Of a DNA stretch of 64,000 bases, positions 1-8,397 are shown piece by piece (position 1 is the stretch's first letter; every line of letters begins with the position of its first letter). The notes beneath the pieces were generated by a model, which saw only the letters and a program-made list of their open reading frames with translations, searched no databases and had not been told where the DNA came from. Position numbers and translations under genes: made by a program. This DNA comes from UMGS1908 sp045655005 (GTDB lineage: Bacteria; Bacillota; Clostridia; Christensenellales; UBA1242). The stretch is taken from the NCBI GenBank assembly GCA_045655005.1, contig JAZOOJ010000007.1, positions 248,001-312,000 of the forward strand, given 5' to 3'.

Positions 1-134
1 ACAACAAGAGCAGAAAAACGCATATTTCTGCCACCCTTAACTACCTTAGTAACTCTACGGATGTCAACGGTAACCTTTTCAAATTCGTCTTTCTTTTCTG
101 GCGCTTCTTTCTTTGTTCTTTCAACTTTTGCCAT
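1..134 (-). CDS. rpsE: 30S ribosomal protein S5, N-terminal part (cut by window edge)
   Basis: The reading frame starts at 134 with MAKVERTKKEAPEKKDEFEK and runs off the left edge, so only about 44 residues are visible. The stretch ending KVVKGGRNMRFSALV is the conserved start of the S5 double-stranded RNA-binding domain. It follows rplR with an 18-nt gap, the standard spc-operon order, so the identification rests on both sequence and context. The charged N-terminal tail before the domain is typical of S5. Confidence 0.95.
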   Translation of the reverse strand, partial: MAKVERTKKEAPEKKDEFEKVTVDIRRVTKVVKGGRNMRFSALV

Positions 135-152
135 TTATTTCTCTCCTAAACC

Positions 153-521
153 CTAAAAATTTAATCCTGCATTTCTTGCACCTTCGGCAACCTTTTGAAC
201 CCTACCAGTGTAGATATAACCAGCACGGTCAAAAACAACTTCTTTAACACCTTTTGCAAGTGCCTTTTTAGCTACTTCTGTTCCGATGATGTATGCTTGT
301 TCCATTTTAGTTTTTCCAGCAACTTTTTCTGCCATACCCTTTTCTTCGGTTGATGAACTGCAGATTGTTACACCATTTTCATCATCGATGATTTGAGCAT
401 AGATATTAACTAAGGAACGATATACATTTAGTCTTGGACGAGCTGTTGTTCCAGATAATGTAGCTCTAATTCTTTTTTGCTTTGCTTTACGAACAGAGTT
501 CTTATCAATTTTCTTTACCAT
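153..521 (-). CDS. rplR: 50S ribosomal protein L18
   Basis: This 122-residue protein has the usual L18 length. It binds 5S rRNA together with L5 and helps place it on the large subunit. The C-terminal block KEVVFDRAGYIYTGRVQKVA is the conserved L18 signature, and the basic N-terminus (KKIDKNSVRKAKQKRIRATL) is the RNA-binding tail. The start at 521 has AAGGAG upstream. It lies between rplF and rpsE in the spc operon. Confidence 0.97.
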   Translation of the reverse strand: MVKKIDKNSVRKAKQKRIRATLSGTTARPRLNVYRSLVNIYAQIIDDENGVTICSSSTEEKGMAEKVAGKTKMEQAYIIGTEVAKKALAKGVKEVVFDRAGYIYTGRVQKVAEGARNAGLNF

Positions 522-536
522 ATCTTATCTCCTTCC

Positions 537-1085
537 TTATTTCTTCTTAGCTGCCTTTTTGATTTCTTTTCTTAGAACAAATTGGTCGCTGTACTTAATT
601 CCATAACCGTGGTATGGTTCAACTGGTCTTAGTGCTTTAATATCAGCAGCAAATTGACCAACCAATGTTTTGTCGCAACCTTCAACCTTAATTTCGGTTG
701 GAGTTACGCAAGTAACTTTAAGGTTTGCTGGAATGTCAACGTTGATTGGATGTGAAAATCCAATGTTTAATGTAAGTTTGCTTCCTGCTACTGAGCACTT
801 GAAACCTACACCGCTAACGATTAATGTTTTTGAAAATCCTTTTGTAACACCATTAATCATATTTGCGATTAAAGCACGATAAAGTCCGTGTTTTGCTCTT
901 GTTTCTTTTTGTTCGTTTTGTCTTGACACTACAATTGTGTTTTCTACTTTTTCAACTGTAATTTGTCCAGTAATTTCTTGTGTTAAAGTTCCAAGAGCAC
1001 CCTTAACTGTTACAATATTTTCATTAGAAATTTCAACGGTAACACCTGCTGGAATTTCGATTGGTAATCTTCCTATTCTTGACAT
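537..1085 (-). CDS. rplF: 50S ribosomal protein L6
   Basis: This 182-residue protein is L6, which binds 23S rRNA near the factor-binding site. It opens with MSRIGRLPIEIPAG and contains the C-terminal signature EPYHGYGIKYSDQ. I chose the ATG at 1085 rather than the in-frame TTG two codons upstream, because AGGAGG (1095-1100 on the complement) sits 9 nt before the ATG and only 3 nt before the TTG. That ribosome site overlaps the TAG stop of rpsH, so the two genes are probably translationally coupled. Confidence 0.97.
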   Translation of the reverse strand: MSRIGRLPIEIPAGVTVEISNENIVTVKGALGTLTQEITGQITVEKVENTIVVSRQNEQKETRAKHGLYRALIANMINGVTKGFSKTLIVSGVGFKCSVAGSKLTLNIGFSHPINVDIPANLKVTCVTPTEIKVEGCDKTLVGQFAADIKALRPVEPYHGYGIKYSDQFVLRKEIKKAAKKK

Positions 1086-1098
1086 ATTCAATTACCTC

Positions 1099-1497
1099 CT
1101 ACCATACGTAAGCAAGTACTTCGCCACCAAGACCAAGCTTTCTTGCTTCCCTATCAGTTACAACACCTTTGCTAGTAGAGATAATCGCAATTCCTAAACC
1201 ATTAAGAACTCTTGGAAGTTCGTCTGCGCCAGCATATATTCTTAAACCTGGCTTAGAAATTCTCTTTAATCCGCTAATAACTTTTTTGTTGTCTTCTGTA
1301 TATTTTAATGTGATTTTGATTTTTCCTTGAATTTTATCCTCGATATATTCAACACTTGAAATATAGCCTTCTGCCAAAAGAATCTCTGCGATGGCTTTTT
1401 TCATCTTAGAATCTGGAATTATAACTGTTTCATGACGAGCTGTTTGAGCATTTCTGATTCTTGTTAACATATCTGCAATAGGATCTGTTACTATCAT
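1099..1497 (-). CDS. rpsH: 30S ribosomal protein S8
   Basis: This 132-residue protein matches S8, a primary 16S rRNA-binding protein of the central domain. It begins MIVTDPIADMLTRIRNAQ and ends with the signature region ISTSKGVVTDREARKLGLGG. In E. coli S8 is the translational repressor of the spc operon; whether that holds here cannot be read from the sequence. AGGAGG lies upstream of the ATG, and the stop codon carries the rplF ribosome site. Confidence 0.97.
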   Translation of the reverse strand: MIVTDPIADMLTRIRNAQTARHETVIIPDSKMKKAIAEILLAEGYISSVEYIEDKIQGKIKITLKYTEDNKKVISGLKRISKPGLRIYAGADELPRVLNGLGIAIISTSKGVVTDREARKLGLGGEVLAYVW

Positions 1498-1517
1498 TTA
1501 TATTTTCCTCCTAATTT

Positions 1518-1703
1518 CTACCAACTAGATTTTTTAGCACCAGGTATTTCGCCCTTGTATGCAAGTTCTCTAAAACAGATACGACAAATCCCATATTTAC
1601 GTAAAACTGAGTGTGGTCTTCCGCAAATAGAACATCTTGTATACTCACGAGTGCTATATTTTTGCTTGCCTTGTTGTTTATTTATAAGTGCTTTTTTTGC
1701 CAT
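1518..1703 (-). CDS. rpsZ: 30S ribosomal protein S14, zinc-binding type
   Basis: This 61-residue short S14 contains two CxxC pairs (CSICGRPHSV and CRICFRELA), so it is the zinc-binding type. This is the sole S14 form in many Firmicutes and the one replaced by a zinc-free paralogue under zinc limitation. The C-terminal end (KGEIPGAKKSSW) is canonical. It sits between rplE and rpsH, the normal spc position. AAAGGAG precedes the start. Confidence 0.97.
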   Translation of the reverse strand: MAKKALINKQQGKQKYSTREYTRCSICGRPHSVLRKYGICRICFRELAYKGEIPGAKKSSW

Positions 1704-1717
1704 AATTATCTCCTTTA

Positions 1718-2260
1718 TTACTTCTTAAATGGCATACCCATTAAAGATAATAATTCTCTTGCTTCGTCATCACTTTTTGCAGTTGTAACGATGCAAACAT
1801 CAAAACCACGAATCTTCTCGATTTTATCGTATACGATTTCAGGGAAAATTAATTGTTCTTTAACGCCATAAGCGAAAGAACCTCTTCCGTCAAACGCATT
1901 TGGATTAACACCTCTGAAGTCTCTAACACGAGGCAATGCAATAGAAATAAATCTGTCAAGGAATTCATACATTTTTGTTCCACGAAGTGTAACCTTTGCA
2001 CCAATGTTCATTCCTTCACGAAGCTTAAAGTTAGCTACTGATTTCTTTGCCTTTGTAATAACAGGCTTTTGACCAGCGATTAGCCCAAGTTCTTCGACTG
2101 CAAGGTTTAATGACTTGCTGTTGTCTTTAACATCACCAAGACCCATATTTAAAACGATTTTTTCGATTTTTGGAATTTGGTTAACGTTTTCATAGTTGAA
2201 CTTTGCTTTAAGAGCAGGTGCAACTTCTTTTAAATATTTTTCTTTTAATCTATTTTCCAT
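1718..2260 (-). CDS. rplE: 50S ribosomal protein L5
   Basis: This 180-residue L5 binds 5S rRNA and contacts P-site tRNA and the small subunit. Conserved blocks visible are IEKIVLNMGLGDVKDN near the N-terminus, GQKPVITKAKKSVANFKLRE, and LPRVRDFRGVNPNAFDGRG. Its length is the family standard. It lies between rplX and rpsZ with 14-17 nt gaps, so it is part of the same transcript. Confidence 0.97.
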   Translation of the reverse strand: MENRLKEKYLKEVAPALKAKFNYENVNQIPKIEKIVLNMGLGDVKDNSKSLNLAVEELGLIAGQKPVITKAKKSVANFKLREGMNIGAKVTLRGTKMYEFLDRFISIALPRVRDFRGVNPNAFDGRGSFAYGVKEQLIFPEIVYDKIEKIRGFDVCIVTTAKSDDEARELLSLMGMPFKK

Positions 2261-2277
2261 TATTTAATTCTCCAAAA

Positions 2278-2784
2278 TTACATTTCCTGCTTTCTTTTAA
2301 CGCTAGCACCCTCAGCCTTGTTCTTTACAGCAGTTGACTTTGTTGTTTTGCTTTTTTCAAGCTTTGTAGAAGTCTTCTTTGCAGGCTTTTCGTTAGCATT
2401 TTCGACTTTTTCTTTCTTTTCTTTTGGTTGAGCTTTCTTCTTTGTTGCAGAAGCCTTTTCAAACTTCTTGTCAAGAACCGCTCCACATTTGCACACTCTT
2501 GTGTGCTTTCCGTCTACTTCTGAGTGTTTAACTCTTGTAGGCTTACCGCAAGTAGGACAAACCAACATAACGTTAGATACATCGATTGTTCCTTCTCTTT
2601 TAATGATTCCGCCAGCTTCTTGTGCTGAACGAGCTTTTGTGTGACGGCTGATAATGTTAACGCCCTCTACTACAATTCTGTTTTTGTCTGGGTAGCAAGC
2701 TAAAACTCTGCCTTGCTTTCCAGCATCTTTACCTGTAATAACAACTACGTTGTCACCAGTTTTAACATTTAGTGTATGTGCCAT
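2278..2784 (-). CDS. rplX: 50S ribosomal protein L24 with long basic C-terminal extension
   Basis: Residues 1-105 or so are a normal L24: a KOW motif (KTGDNVVVITGKDAGKQGRV) followed by a zinc-ribbon-like part with CPTCGKP and CKCG pairs. L24 is an assembly initiator that binds the 5' end of 23S rRNA. The protein then continues for about 60 more residues rich in Lys, Ala, Thr and Glu, giving 168 residues against about 100-110 in most bacteria. The tail has no recognisable domain and is probably disordered. AGGAGG overlaps the TAG stop of upstream rplN. Confidence 0.95.
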   Translation of the reverse strand: MAHTLNVKTGDNVVVITGKDAGKQGRVLACYPDKNRIVVEGVNIISRHTKARSAQEAGGIIKREGTIDVSNVMLVCPTCGKPTRVKHSEVDGKHTRVCKCGAVLDKKFEKASATKKKAQPKEKKEKVENANEKPAKKTSTKLEKSKTTKSTAVKNKAEGASVKRKQEM

Positions 2785-2794
2785 AATTTGCCTC

Positions 2795-3163
2795 CTATAA
2801 AACTTCAGGTGCTAATGAAACTATCTTCATATAGCCCTTATCACGAAGTTCTCTTGCAATAGGTCCAAAAACTCTAGTACCACGAGGAAGTTTGTCATTG
2901 TTGATTATAACAGCGGCGTTTTCATCAAACTTGATTGTACTGCCGTCTGGTCTTTGAACACCTTTAACAGTTCTAACAATAACAGCCTTAACAACCTCAC
3001 CATTCTTTACAACACCCTTAGGGTCTGCACCTTTAACTGCGGCAACGATTACATCACCAATGTTTGCAACTTTTGACTTAGAGCCTTTTAAAACTCTGAT
3101 ACATAAAAGTTCGTGAGCACCAGTGTTGTCGGCAACTTTTAATCTTGTTTCCTGTTGTATCAT
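2795..3163 (-). CDS. rplN: 50S ribosomal protein L14
   Basis: The 122-residue protein begins MIQQETRLKVADNTGAHELL and ends REKGYMKIVSLAPEVL-like (here RDKGYMKIVSLAPEVL), both diagnostic for L14. L14 lies at the subunit interface, and in many bacteria it is the docking site of the silencing factor RsfS. Length is standard, and its place between rpsQ and rplX is the usual one. Confidence 0.97.
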   Translation of the reverse strand: MIQQETRLKVADNTGAHELLCIRVLKGSKSKVANIGDVIVAAVKGADPKGVVKNGEVVKAVIVRTVKGVQRPDGSTIKFDENAAVIINNDKLPRGTRVFGPIARELRDKGYMKIVSLAPEVL

Positions 3164-3182
3164 ATCTTTTCTCTCCCATTTA

Positions 3183-3449
3183 CTACTTAACTTTCTCTAC
3201 GATTCTAACAAGACGCCAGTTCTTATCCTTAGACAAATGACGAGTTTCTGCGATTTCAACTATATCGCCGATGTCGCAAATGTTTTCAGCGTCATGAGCT
3301 TTAATTTTCTTAGTTCTGTTGATTGTCTTTCCGTAAAGTGCGTGTTTAACTTTTTCTTTGATAACAACAACAATTGTTTTGTCCATCTTATTGCTTACAA
3401 CTTCACCAATTCTTGTTTTTCTTTCATTTCTTTCAATTTTTGTTTCCAT
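3183..3449 (-). CDS. rpsQ: 30S ribosomal protein S17
   Basis: This 88-residue OB-fold protein is S17, a primary 16S rRNA binder. Visible signatures are GEVVSNKMDKTIVVVI and HDAENICDIGDIVEIAETRHLSK-type sequence near the C-terminus. It is followed by rplN and preceded by rpmC with an 11-nt gap. Confidence 0.96.
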   Translation of the reverse strand: METKIERNERKTRIGEVVSNKMDKTIVVVIKEKVKHALYGKTINRTKKIKAHDAENICDIGDIVEIAETRHLSKDKNWRLVRIVEKVK

Positions 3450-3460
3450 AAGTTATCCCC

Positions 3461-3736
3461 TTAATCCTTTTTGGTTTCAACTTTTTTTGTTGCAGTTTTT
3501 CTAGTAGTCTTCTTAACTTCTGTTTGAGGCTTAACTGCTTCAGATATTCCAAGTTCACGCTCTCTTAGGATTGTCTTAACTCTTGCGATATCTTTTTTGC
3601 AAGCGTCTAATGCCATAGGGTTTTGTAATGAACCAGTTGCGTTGCTAAATCTTAAGTTGAAAAGTTCTGACTTAAGGTCGTTTAACATCTTATTTAATTC
3701 TGCATCTGATTGAGCTCTTAGCTTTTCTATTTTCAT
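3461..3736 (-). CDS. rpmC: 50S ribosomal protein L29 with C-terminal extension
   Basis: Residues 1-63 form the two-helix L29 hairpin (MKIEKLRAQSDAELNKML, then LRFSNATGSLQNPMAL and ARVKTILRERE). L29 sits at the exit tunnel beside L23 and contributes to the SRP and trigger factor docking site. The protein is 91 residues, about 25 longer than usual; the extra tail (ending TRKTATKKVETKKD) is basic and low-complexity, like the tail of L24 in the same operon. Confidence 0.95.
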   Translation of the reverse strand: MKIEKLRAQSDAELNKMLNDLKSELFNLRFSNATGSLQNPMALDACKKDIARVKTILRERELGISEAVKPQTEVKKTTRKTATKKVETKKD

Positions 3737-3740
3737 TTAC

Positions 3741-4187
3741 CTAAGCCTCCTCTACTGTATTTTCAGCCTTTTCTTCAAAGTCTGCTTTTGTTACGATTTT
3801 TGTTCCACAAGGCAACTTATAGGTTGCAAGTCTTAATGCTTCTCTTGCAACTTCTTCTTTAATTCCGCCCATTTCAAACATTACTCTGCCCGGTTTAACA
3901 ACTGCTACCCAGAATTCTGGTGAGCCTTTTCCTGAACCCATACGAGTTTCTGCAGGCTTTTTAGTAACTGGTTTGTGTGGGAAAATGTTTATCCAAACTT
4001 TACCACCTCTTTTTGTGTATCTTGTCATTGCGATACGAGCGGCTTCAATTTGGTTTGAAGTAATCCAACAAGGAGTTGTAGCAATAATTCCATATTCTCC
4101 GTGAGTAAGAGTGTTACCACGAAGAGCCTTACCTGTCATTCTGCCTCTTTGTTGTTTTCTTCTTTTAACTCTTTTAGGCATCAACAT
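3741..4187 (-). CDS. rplP: 50S ribosomal protein L16
   Basis: This 148-residue protein is L16, which contacts A-site tRNA and organises the peptidyl transferase region. It starts MLMPKRVKRRKQQRGRMTG; the first ATG is kept because AGGAGG lies 8 nt before it. It overlaps the end of rpsC by 14 nt, which suggests translational coupling. The conserved KPVTKKPAETRMGSGKGSPE segment is present. Confidence 0.97.
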   Translation of the reverse strand: MLMPKRVKRRKQQRGRMTGKALRGNTLTHGEYGIIATTPCWITSNQIEAARIAMTRYTKRGGKVWINIFPHKPVTKKPAETRMGSGKGSPEFWVAVVKPGRVMFEMGGIKEEVAREALRLATYKLPCGTKIVTKADFEEKAENTVEEA

Positions 4188-4848
4188 GTCTGTTTCCTCC
4201 TTGTATGCTCAAGTCTTTCTTTCCAAGGATTTCTCCTTTGTAAATCCAAACTTTAACACCGATTGAACCATAAACGTGTGCTGTTGCAGTGCCATAGTCA
4301 ATGCTTGCTCTTAAAGTTTGTAGTGGAAGTGAACCTTCTTGATAGAATTCGCTTCTTGCGATTTCAGCACCGTCAAGACGTCCGCCTACCATAATTTTAA
4401 CACCCTTAACACCTGCTTTTAGGCAACGTGTTAAAGCTTGTTTCATTGCTCTTCTGAAACCAACTCTTTGTTCAAGTTGGAAAGCAATGCTTTCTGCTAC
4501 TAATTTAGCGTCTGTATCAGGGTTTTTGATTTCAACAACGCTAATGTTAACATTTTTACCATTTACAAGGTTAGCAACTTCTTTCTTCATTGCTTCAACG
4601 CCAGCACCTTTTTGTCCGATTACAACGCCAGGCTTAGCTGTGTTTAATGTAATGTTAACTTTGTTTTCGCCTCTTTCGATCAAAACTGATGAAATAGCGC
4701 AATTTTTGTAATTGGTCTTAATAAATTTTCTGATATCATTATCTTCTTTCAAAAATTCAGCAAATTGTTTCTTGTCTGCATACCATTGGCTGTTCCAACC
4801 ATCAATGACACCAAGACGAAGACCGTGTGGATTAACTTTTTGTCCCAT
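4174..4848 (-). CDS. rpsC: 30S ribosomal protein S3
   Basis: The 224-residue S3 begins MGQKVNPHGLRLGVIDGWNS. It has a KH domain (GVVIGQKGAGVEAMKKEV, about residues 74-92) and the C-terminal domain with VGGRLDGAEIARSEFYQEGS. S3 lines the mRNA entry channel and helps unwind mRNA. It lies between rplV and rplP and overlaps the latter by 14 nt. Confidence 0.97.
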   Translation of the reverse strand: MGQKVNPHGLRLGVIDGWNSQWYADKKQFAEFLKEDNDIRKFIKTNYKNCAISSVLIERGENKVNITLNTAKPGVVIGQKGAGVEAMKKEVANLVNGKNVNISVVEIKNPDTDAKLVAESIAFQLEQRVGFRRAMKQALTRCLKAGVKGVKIMVGGRLDGAEIARSEFYQEGSLPLQTLRASIDYGTATAHVYGSIGVKVWIYKGEILGKKDLSIQGGNRHVDA

Positions 4849-4866
4849 TACGACTCCTCCTCTACC

Positions 4867-5256
4867 TTAGGCCTTTTTCACATCAAGTTTAACTGTGATG
4901 TGACAAGTTCTTTTCAATATTGAATGTGCTCTACCCTTGCTTACAGGTTGATTTCTTTTTAGGGTTGGGCCACCGTCAGCAAATGTTTCTGCTACGAACA
5001 ATTCTGACTTGTTAAGACCGCTGTTGTTTTCAGCATTTGCACCAGCACTTCTTAACACATTAAGAATAACTTCTGCTGATGGACTTGCGTTAAATTCAAG
5101 GATTGCTTCTGCTTCAGCGTAATCTTTTCCTCTGATAAGGTCTAGTAAAATTCTAACCTTGCTAGGAGTAATTCTTACATACTTTGCAACTGCGTATGGT
5201 CTGTTATCCTTAGATGCGATACGAGCTGCAGCCTTTTCTCTTTGTCTAGTAGCCAT
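4867..5256 (-). CDS. rplV: 50S ribosomal protein L22
   Basis: This 129-residue protein is L22, whose beta-hairpin lines the exit tunnel; mutations there give macrolide resistance in many species. The core YAVAKYVRITPSKVRILLDL and the hairpin-end KRTCHITVKL-type sequence are recognisable. The N-terminal ~16 residues are extra and basic. The start at 5256 lies 2 nt after the rpsS stop region, consistent with coupling. Confidence 0.96.
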   Translation of the reverse strand: MATRQREKAAARIASKDNRPYAVAKYVRITPSKVRILLDLIRGKDYAEAEAILEFNASPSAEVILNVLRSAGANAENNSGLNKSELFVAETFADGGPTLKRNQPVSKGRAHSILKRTCHITVKLDVKKA

Positions 5257-5258
5257 TA

Positions 5259-5540
5259 TTATTTACCCCCCTTAACTGTCTTTGTACCCTTATGGCCTTT
5301 GAATGTTCTTGTTGGTGCAAATTCACCAAGCTTAAATCCAACCATTTCAGTAGTTACATAAACAGGAATGTGTTTTCTTCCGTCATATACGGCGATTGTA
5401 TGACCAACCATAGCAGGAAGAATTGTTGAAGAACGTGACCAAGTCTTGATAACTTTCTTTTCGCCAGATTCGTTCATCTTAGCAATTCTGTTTGCTAATC
5501 TTTCTTCCACGTATGGACCTTTTTTAACTGATCTACTCAT
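5259..5540 (-). CDS. rpsS: 30S ribosomal protein S19
   Basis: The 93-residue protein starts MSRSVKKGPYVEERLANRI and carries IAVYDGRKHIPVYVTTEMVG and GEFAPTRTFKGHKG, all diagnostic S19 blocks. S19 pairs with S13 in the head of the small subunit. It sits between rplB and rplV with minimal spacing. Confidence 0.97.
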   Translation of the reverse strand: MSRSVKKGPYVEERLANRIAKMNESGEKKVIKTWSRSSTILPAMVGHTIAVYDGRKHIPVYVTTEMVGFKLGEFAPTRTFKGHKGTKTVKGGK

Positions 5541-5554
5541 TTCTTCCTCCCAAA

Positions 5555-6382
5555 TTAGTTAATTCTCTTAACCATTAATTTATTTGAAGCTTTCTTTTTC
5601 TTTCTTGTCTTCATACCAAGAGCAGGTTTACCCCAAGGAGTAACCGGTGCAGGCATACCAACTGGAGATTTACCTTCACCACCACCATGTGGGTGATCAA
5701 CTGGGTTCATAACAACACCACGTACTGATGGACGAATACCCATATGTCTTGTTCTTCCTGCTTTACCAAGTTTTACAAGTTCGTGGTCAAGGTTACCAAC
5801 TTCACCGATTGTAGCACGGCAAGTTAATAATACCTTTCTCATTTCGCCTGATGGCATTCTAAGTGTAGCATATTTGCCTTCCTTAGCCATAAGTTGAGCT
5901 GAATTACCAGCACTTCTTCCGATTTTTCCACCACGTCCAGCGTTGAACTCAATATTATGAACAACTGAACCTACTGGAATATTTTCAAGTGGAAGAGCAT
6001 TTCCTACTTTAATTTCAGCAGTTGCACCGCTCATAAGTTCATCACCTACTGCAAGTCCGTTTGGAGCTAAGATATATCTCTTTTCCCCATCGGCATAGTT
6101 AAGTAGTGCAATGTAAGCGGTTCTGTTTGGATCGTATTCGATGGTTGCAACCTTTGCAGGAATTCCATCTTTATTTCTTTTAAAATCGATAATACGATAT
6201 TTTTGTCTATTTCCACCGCCGATATGTCTTACGGTAATTCTTCCGTATGAGTTTCTACCAGCAGTTTTCTTTTTAGTTGCCAACAACGACTTTTCTGGGG
6301 TTGAGGTTGTCAATTCTTCGAAAGAAGCTGTTGTTTTGCCTCTTTGACCAGCTGTTGTTGGTTTGTATCTTTTTATAGCCAT
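5555..6382 (-). CDS. rplB: 50S ribosomal protein L2
   Basis: The 275-residue L2 is needed for subunit joining and peptidyl transferase activity. The most conserved segment, VVMNPVDHPHGGGEGKSPVG, with the critical His, is present near residues 220-240. The N-terminal OB-like part (RITVRHIGGGNRQKYRIIDF) and the KKKKASNKLMVKR tail are typical. It lies between rplW and rpsS. Confidence 0.98.
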   Translation of the reverse strand: MAIKRYKPTTAGQRGKTTASFEELTTSTPEKSLLATKKKTAGRNSYGRITVRHIGGGNRQKYRIIDFKRNKDGIPAKVATIEYDPNRTAYIALLNYADGEKRYILAPNGLAVGDELMSGATAEIKVGNALPLENIPVGSVVHNIEFNAGRGGKIGRSAGNSAQLMAKEGKYATLRMPSGEMRKVLLTCRATIGEVGNLDHELVKLGKAGRTRHMGIRPSVRGVVMNPVDHPHGGGEGKSPVGMPAPVTPWGKPALGMKTRKKKKASNKLMVKRIN

Positions 6383-6400
6383 TTTTCTACTCCTCTATTA

Positions 6401-6691
6401 TTAACTTAAACTATCAAAAAACTCAATTGATTTGCTGTCTGCACTTAGTTGAACGATTGCCTTTTTGTAGTTACCTGTAAGACCCTCATTTCTTCCTTGT
6501 CTTTTAATTTTACCGTGAACGTTTGAAATGTTTACTTTATCAACTTTAACTTTAAAAATTTCTTCAACGGCTTTTTTAACAAGAGTCTTTGTTGCGTTTG
6601 GTGCAACTTCAAAAGTATATCTTTTTGCTTGAATGCCCGCATATGTCTTTTCTGTTAAGATTGGGCGTCTGATTACATCATACATACTCAT
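6401..6691 (-). CDS. rplW: 50S ribosomal protein L23
   Basis: This 96-residue protein has the L23 start (VIRRPILTEKTYAGIQ) and the VKVDKVNISNVHGKIKRQGR segment. L23 is at the tunnel exit, where it recruits trigger factor and SRP. Its ATG overlaps the rplD stop by 1 nt (TAATG), so translation is probably coupled. Confidence 0.96.
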   Translation of the reverse strand: MSMYDVIRRPILTEKTYAGIQAKRYTFEVAPNATKTLVKKAVEEIFKVKVDKVNISNVHGKIKRQGRNEGLTGNYKKAIVQLSADSKSIEFFDSLS

Positions 6692-7311
6692 TATTCTGCA
6701 TAAGCCTCCTCTATTTTCTTAATAGCAGACTTTGTAATGATTAACTTTTCATTTCTTACAACATCATAAGTTGAAAGAATGTCTGCGGTTGAGGTTTCAA
6801 TCTTTTCAAGGTTTCTTGCTGACAATACAACATTTGCGTTAACTTCATCAGTAACGATGATTGCAGATGTGTTGATTTTTAAGTTTTCAAGAATTTCAAC
6901 CATAGCTTTTGTTTTTGGTTCAATTGTTAATTCATCAAGGATAATAACGTTTTGTTCGTCAAATCTTGTTGAAATAGCACTCTTGAATGCAAGTTCTTTA
7001 ACTTTCTTATTAACCTTTTTAGAGAAATCTCTTGGCTTTGGTGCGAATACCACACCACCTTTAATCCATTGTGGAGCACGTGTAGAACCTTGACGAGCGT
7101 TTCCAGTTCCTTTTTGTCTCCAAGGCTTTCTTCCGCCACCACTAACTTCACTTCTTGTTAATGTGCTCTTTGTGCCTTGTCTGTTGTTTGCAAGAGTTGC
7201 AACAACTACTTGGTGAATAACTGCTTCGTTGTAAGGAACTTTGAAAACGTTATCGTTTAAGTTCATCTTTCCAACTTCTTCGCCTTTTATATTTAATACT
7301 TTAGTTTGCAT
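6691..7311 (-). CDS. rplD: 50S ribosomal protein L4
   Basis: The 206-residue L4 has the extended-loop signature KSTLTRSEVSGGGRKPWRQK and GNARQGSTRAPQWIKGGVVF, which inserts into the tunnel wall. In E. coli L4 also represses the S10 operon through its leader; the leader here is long enough to carry such a structure, but nothing in it lets me assert that. The gene sits between rplC and rplW. Confidence 0.97.
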   Translation of the reverse strand: MQTKVLNIKGEEVGKMNLNDNVFKVPYNEAVIHQVVVATLANNRQGTKSTLTRSEVSGGGRKPWRQKGTGNARQGSTRAPQWIKGGVVFAPKPRDFSKKVNKKVKELAFKSAISTRFDEQNVIILDELTIEPKTKAMVEILENLKINTSAIIVTDEVNANVVLSARNLEKIETSTADILSTYDVVRNEKLIITKSAIKKIEEAYAE

Positions 7312-7322
7312 TTTTCTTCTCC

Positions 7323-7946
7323 TTACTTCTTAACTGCTGACTTAACGAAGACAAGATTTCCATTTGCACCAGGAATTGCACCCTTGATTAATAATAGATT
7401 TCTTTCTACGTCGACTTTTGCAATTTCAAGATTTTGGATTGTAACTCTTTCGTTACCATATTGACCAGCCATTTTCTTGTTCTTAAAAACGTGACTTGGG
7501 TCAGCACTAGAACCCATAGAACCAACACCTCTGTGGTATCCTGAACCGTGGCTCATTGGTCCACGAGATTGATTCCATCTTTGGATAGCTCCAGTAAATC
7601 CTCTACCTTTTGTTGTTCCGGTTACGTCAACTACGTCGCCTGCTTTAAATACATCACACTTGATTTCAGCTCCGATTTCAAGTCCTGCACCATCAATATC
7701 AAATTCTTTAAGATATTTCTTTGGTGTAATGTTGGCTTTCTTTAAATGTCCAAGTTCTGGCTTTGTGATTCTTGATGGTTTAACATCAACGAATGCTAAT
7801 TGAACTGCGTTGTAGCCATCTTTTTCAACTGTCTTCTTTTGAGATACATAGCAAGGACCTGCTTCAACTACGGTTACAGGAATAACCAATCCAGTGCTAG
7901 TAAATATTTGAGACATACCTACTTTTTTACCTAATATTGCGTTCAT
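7323..7946 (-). CDS. rplC: 50S ribosomal protein L3
   Basis: The 207-residue protein begins MNAILGKKVGMSQIFTSTG and has the L3 loop RWNQSRGPMSHGSGYHRGVG and MAGQYGNERVTIQNLEI. L3 is an early assembly protein whose loop reaches the peptidyl transferase centre. It is the second gene of the S10 operon, 22 nt after rpsJ. Confidence 0.97.
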   Translation of the reverse strand: MNAILGKKVGMSQIFTSTGLVIPVTVVEAGPCYVSQKKTVEKDGYNAVQLAFVDVKPSRITKPELGHLKKANITPKKYLKEFDIDGAGLEIGAEIKCDVFKAGDVVDVTGTTKGRGFTGAIQRWNQSRGPMSHGSGYHRGVGSMGSSADPSHVFKNKKMAGQYGNERVTIQNLEIAKVDVERNLLLIKGAIPGANGNLVFVKSAVKK

Positions 7947-7968
7947 TATCTTCTTCCTCCTGCCCGTA

Positions 7969-8277
7969 TTACAGCTTTATCTTGATATCAACGCCTGATG
8001 GCAAATCAATCTTCATTAACGAATCAACAGTCTTTGAAGATGGATTGTAGATATCGATAAGCCTTTTATGTGTTCTTATTTCGAATTGTTCTCGGGAATC
8101 TTTGTATTTGTGTGGTGAACGAAGTATTGTTACAACTTCTTTTTCGGTAGGCATTGGAATAGGTCCCGAAACCTTAGCCCCAGCCTTTTTTGCAGTTTCC
8201 ACAATTCTTTCACAAGACTTGTCAATCAAATTGTGGTCAAATGCTTTTAAAGTAATTCTGATTTTTTGTGTAGCCAT
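7969..8277 (-). CDS. rpsJ: 30S ribosomal protein S10
   Basis: The 102-residue S10 (NusE) starts MATQKIRITLKAFDHNLID and has the conserved GPIPMPTEKEVVTILRSPHK and FEIRTHKRLIDI blocks. Besides its ribosomal role, S10 binds NusB and NusG in antitermination. It is the first structural gene of the operon; AAGGAG lies just upstream and the promoter about 190 nt upstream. Confidence 0.98.
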   Translation of the reverse strand: MATQKIRITLKAFDHNLIDKSCERIVETAKKAGAKVSGPIPMPTEKEVVTILRSPHKYKDSREQFEIRTHKRLIDIYNPSSKTVDSLMKIDLPSGVDIKIKL

Positions 8278-8397
8278 TTTCTTCTCCTTTTTTTATTTAC
8301 CAGATTGAACTACTTCACTAGATGCACATAGTTTGGTTACGATAAAGTAGTCCATCTGTCGCGTCAGCTATATTTTAAACGCTATTGTCATTCGAAG

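Noticed and set aside
937..1197. Plus-strand open frames over the ribosomal protein operon
   Set aside because: They mirror highly conserved minus-strand ribosomal genes and lack ribosome sites; the same applies to other antisense frames across the window.
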